A stretch of DNA of 6,984 nt from Candidatus Methanogaster sp. UBA203. Its GTDB lineage: Archaea; Halobacteriota; Methanosarcinia; Methanosarcinales; Methanogasteraceae. The stretch covers positions 1 through 6,984 of the forward strand of contig DASC01000187.1 in assembly GCA_002503595.1 (NCBI GenBank), read 5' to 3'. This document shows positions 6,548 to 6,984 of the stretch, one piece after another. Made by a program: the position numbers and the translations under genes. The notes under the pieces are model-generated. The model was not told the DNA's origin, made no database searches, and worked only from the letters and a program-made list of their open reading frames with translations. Within the stretch, counting starts at the first letter, position 1. Every line of letters starts with the position of its first letter.

Positions 6548-6721
6548 GGTTCTTGCAGTGCTGCACATCTGTCACTCGCGGACAGGCAATCGTGGGGGTG
6601 AACGAGAAAGGGATCGGGCAGCATGGTCGAGCACGCGATGAAGCGGATCAGCGATTATGCTGAGAAGGGCGGGATAGGGATCAATGTGGGCGTGGTTGGG
6701 GCGGGGAACTGCGGGGAGTAA
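6548..6721 (+). pseudogene. Probable decayed coding remnant, frame-broken, family unknown
   Basis: This GC-rich stretch reads like protein but not in one frame. In the frame of 6583-6621 it gives QAIVGVNEKGIGQ. From ATG 6623 a second frame gives 32 residues starting MVEHAMKRISDYAEKGG and ending INVGVVGAGNCGE before TAA at 6719-6721. A shift near 6622, equivalent to two lost bases or one gained, would join them. The composition differs from the AT-rich DNA that follows. I do not recognise the family; no ribosome site precedes ATG 6623. An alternative is chance open reading in GC-rich spacer DNA, or a tiny intact gene. Confidence 0.35.
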
Positions 6722-6785
6722 ATAGTTGGTACAGGCTCAATATCGTATGGAGTCTTTAAACTAATACCACGGTACAAACGACCTG

Positions 6786-6861
6786 TAATCTGTGTTCATC
6801 TGTGTAATCTGTGGCTGATAAAAGTTTTTAGCCACAGATTAACTCGGATTACACGGATTTA
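6786..6861. repeat. Long imperfect inverted repeat built from AATCTGTG units
   Basis: The left arm 6786-6816 and right arm 6830-6861 pair over about 30 bp. The inner 12 bp (TAATCTGTGGCT 6805-6816 with AGCCACAGATTA 6830-6841) are perfect. Further out I count 14 more Watson-Crick pairs and two that would be G-U in RNA. The 13-base loop (6817-6829) ends in TTTTT. Each arm is itself a string of short units: (TA)ATCTGTG at 6786, 6798 and 6805 on the left, and CACAGATT, TCGGATT, CACGGATT on the right. This motif resembles an intergenic repeat I have seen in many environmental bacterial and archaeal genomes. It lacks any gene, so it is not an insertion sequence by itself. Confidence 0.75.
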
Positions 6862-6942
6862 ACTAATCTAATCTTGTAACTACTCAGGTATACTGATTGG
6901 TCTCCTGATTGCGATCCTGTAATTTCTGGCAAGAAAAATAAC

Positions 6943-6968
6943 CGCAGAGGGCGCAGAGGAACGCAGAG
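6943..6968. repeat. CGCAGAG triplet repeat
   Basis: CGCAGAG occurs at 6943-6949, 6952-6958 and 6962-6968, in steps of 9 and 10 bases. CCGCAGAGG/CGCAGAGG strings are, to my knowledge, another widely scattered intergenic motif. The array lies close to the window end and may continue beyond it. The rest of 6722-6984 shows no gene, RNA gene or clear promoter. Confidence 0.55.
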
Positions 6969-6984
6969 CATTTAACCATTTATT

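Noticed and set aside
111..6894. AGTATACCTG at 111-120 and its reverse complement CAGGTATACT at 6885-6894, bracketing the operon like element ends
   Set aside because: Among millions of position pairs in 7 kb several 10-base matches are expected by chance, and no recombinase, transposase or target duplication supports a mobile element.
6786..6968. CRISPR array
   Set aside because: Repeat units are only 7-9 bases with 2-12 base spacing and some are inverted; there are no 24-37 base repeats with unique spacers and no cas genes.

Overview
The window carries one four-gene operon on the plus strand (146-6544), a 145-base leader before it and about 440 bases of gene-free, repeat-bearing DNA after it. 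It looks archaeal and most likely euryarchaeal, from the methanogen or anaerobic methane-oxidiser side. The reasons are the GGAGG(T)-type ribosome sites, the giant secreted CobN-like protein crowded with N-glycosylation sequons, and the DUF2162 and DUF2149 families, which I know mainly from such archaea. I cannot assign a genus from sequence alone.

Layout. Positions 1-145 hold a T-rich stretch, a direct repeat (ACCTAACTT, 31 bp apart) and three small back-to-back inverted repeats. 146-4807 encodes a 1553-residue CobN/magnesium-chelatase-type protein with a signal peptide, a large extracytoplasmic body, a cysteine cluster, a low-complexity linker and one C-terminal membrane anchor. 4818-5522 encodes a cysteine-containing, seven-helix DUF2162 membrane protein. 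5589-6206 encodes a MotA/TolQ/ExbB proton-channel protein. 6203-6544 encodes a one-helix DUF2149 protein that overlaps it by 4 bases and is built like ExbD. Gene gaps are 10, 66 and -4 bases, so the four are probably co-transcribed.

Downstream, 6548-6721 looks like a decayed or frame-broken coding remnant. 6786-6861 is a long imperfect inverted repeat made of AATCTGTG-type units, and 6943-6968 holds three CGCAGAG units.

How the genes may work together (inference): the CobN-like protein sits outside the membrane, where there is no ATP and no AAA+ partner (CobST or ChlID type) is encoded here. The ExbB-like and DUF2149 proteins would form a proton-driven motor. DUF2162 would move either a metal/tetrapyrrole or reducing equivalents across the membrane. 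The order chelatase, DUF2162, ExbB, DUF2149 matches, as I recall it, the hmuSTUV part of the haem-uptake operon of Bacteroidetes, whose CobN-like HmuS has been linked to removing iron from haem. A surface system that handles metal-tetrapyrroles (haem, corrinoid or F430-like) therefore seems likelier than a B12-synthesis cobaltochelatase.
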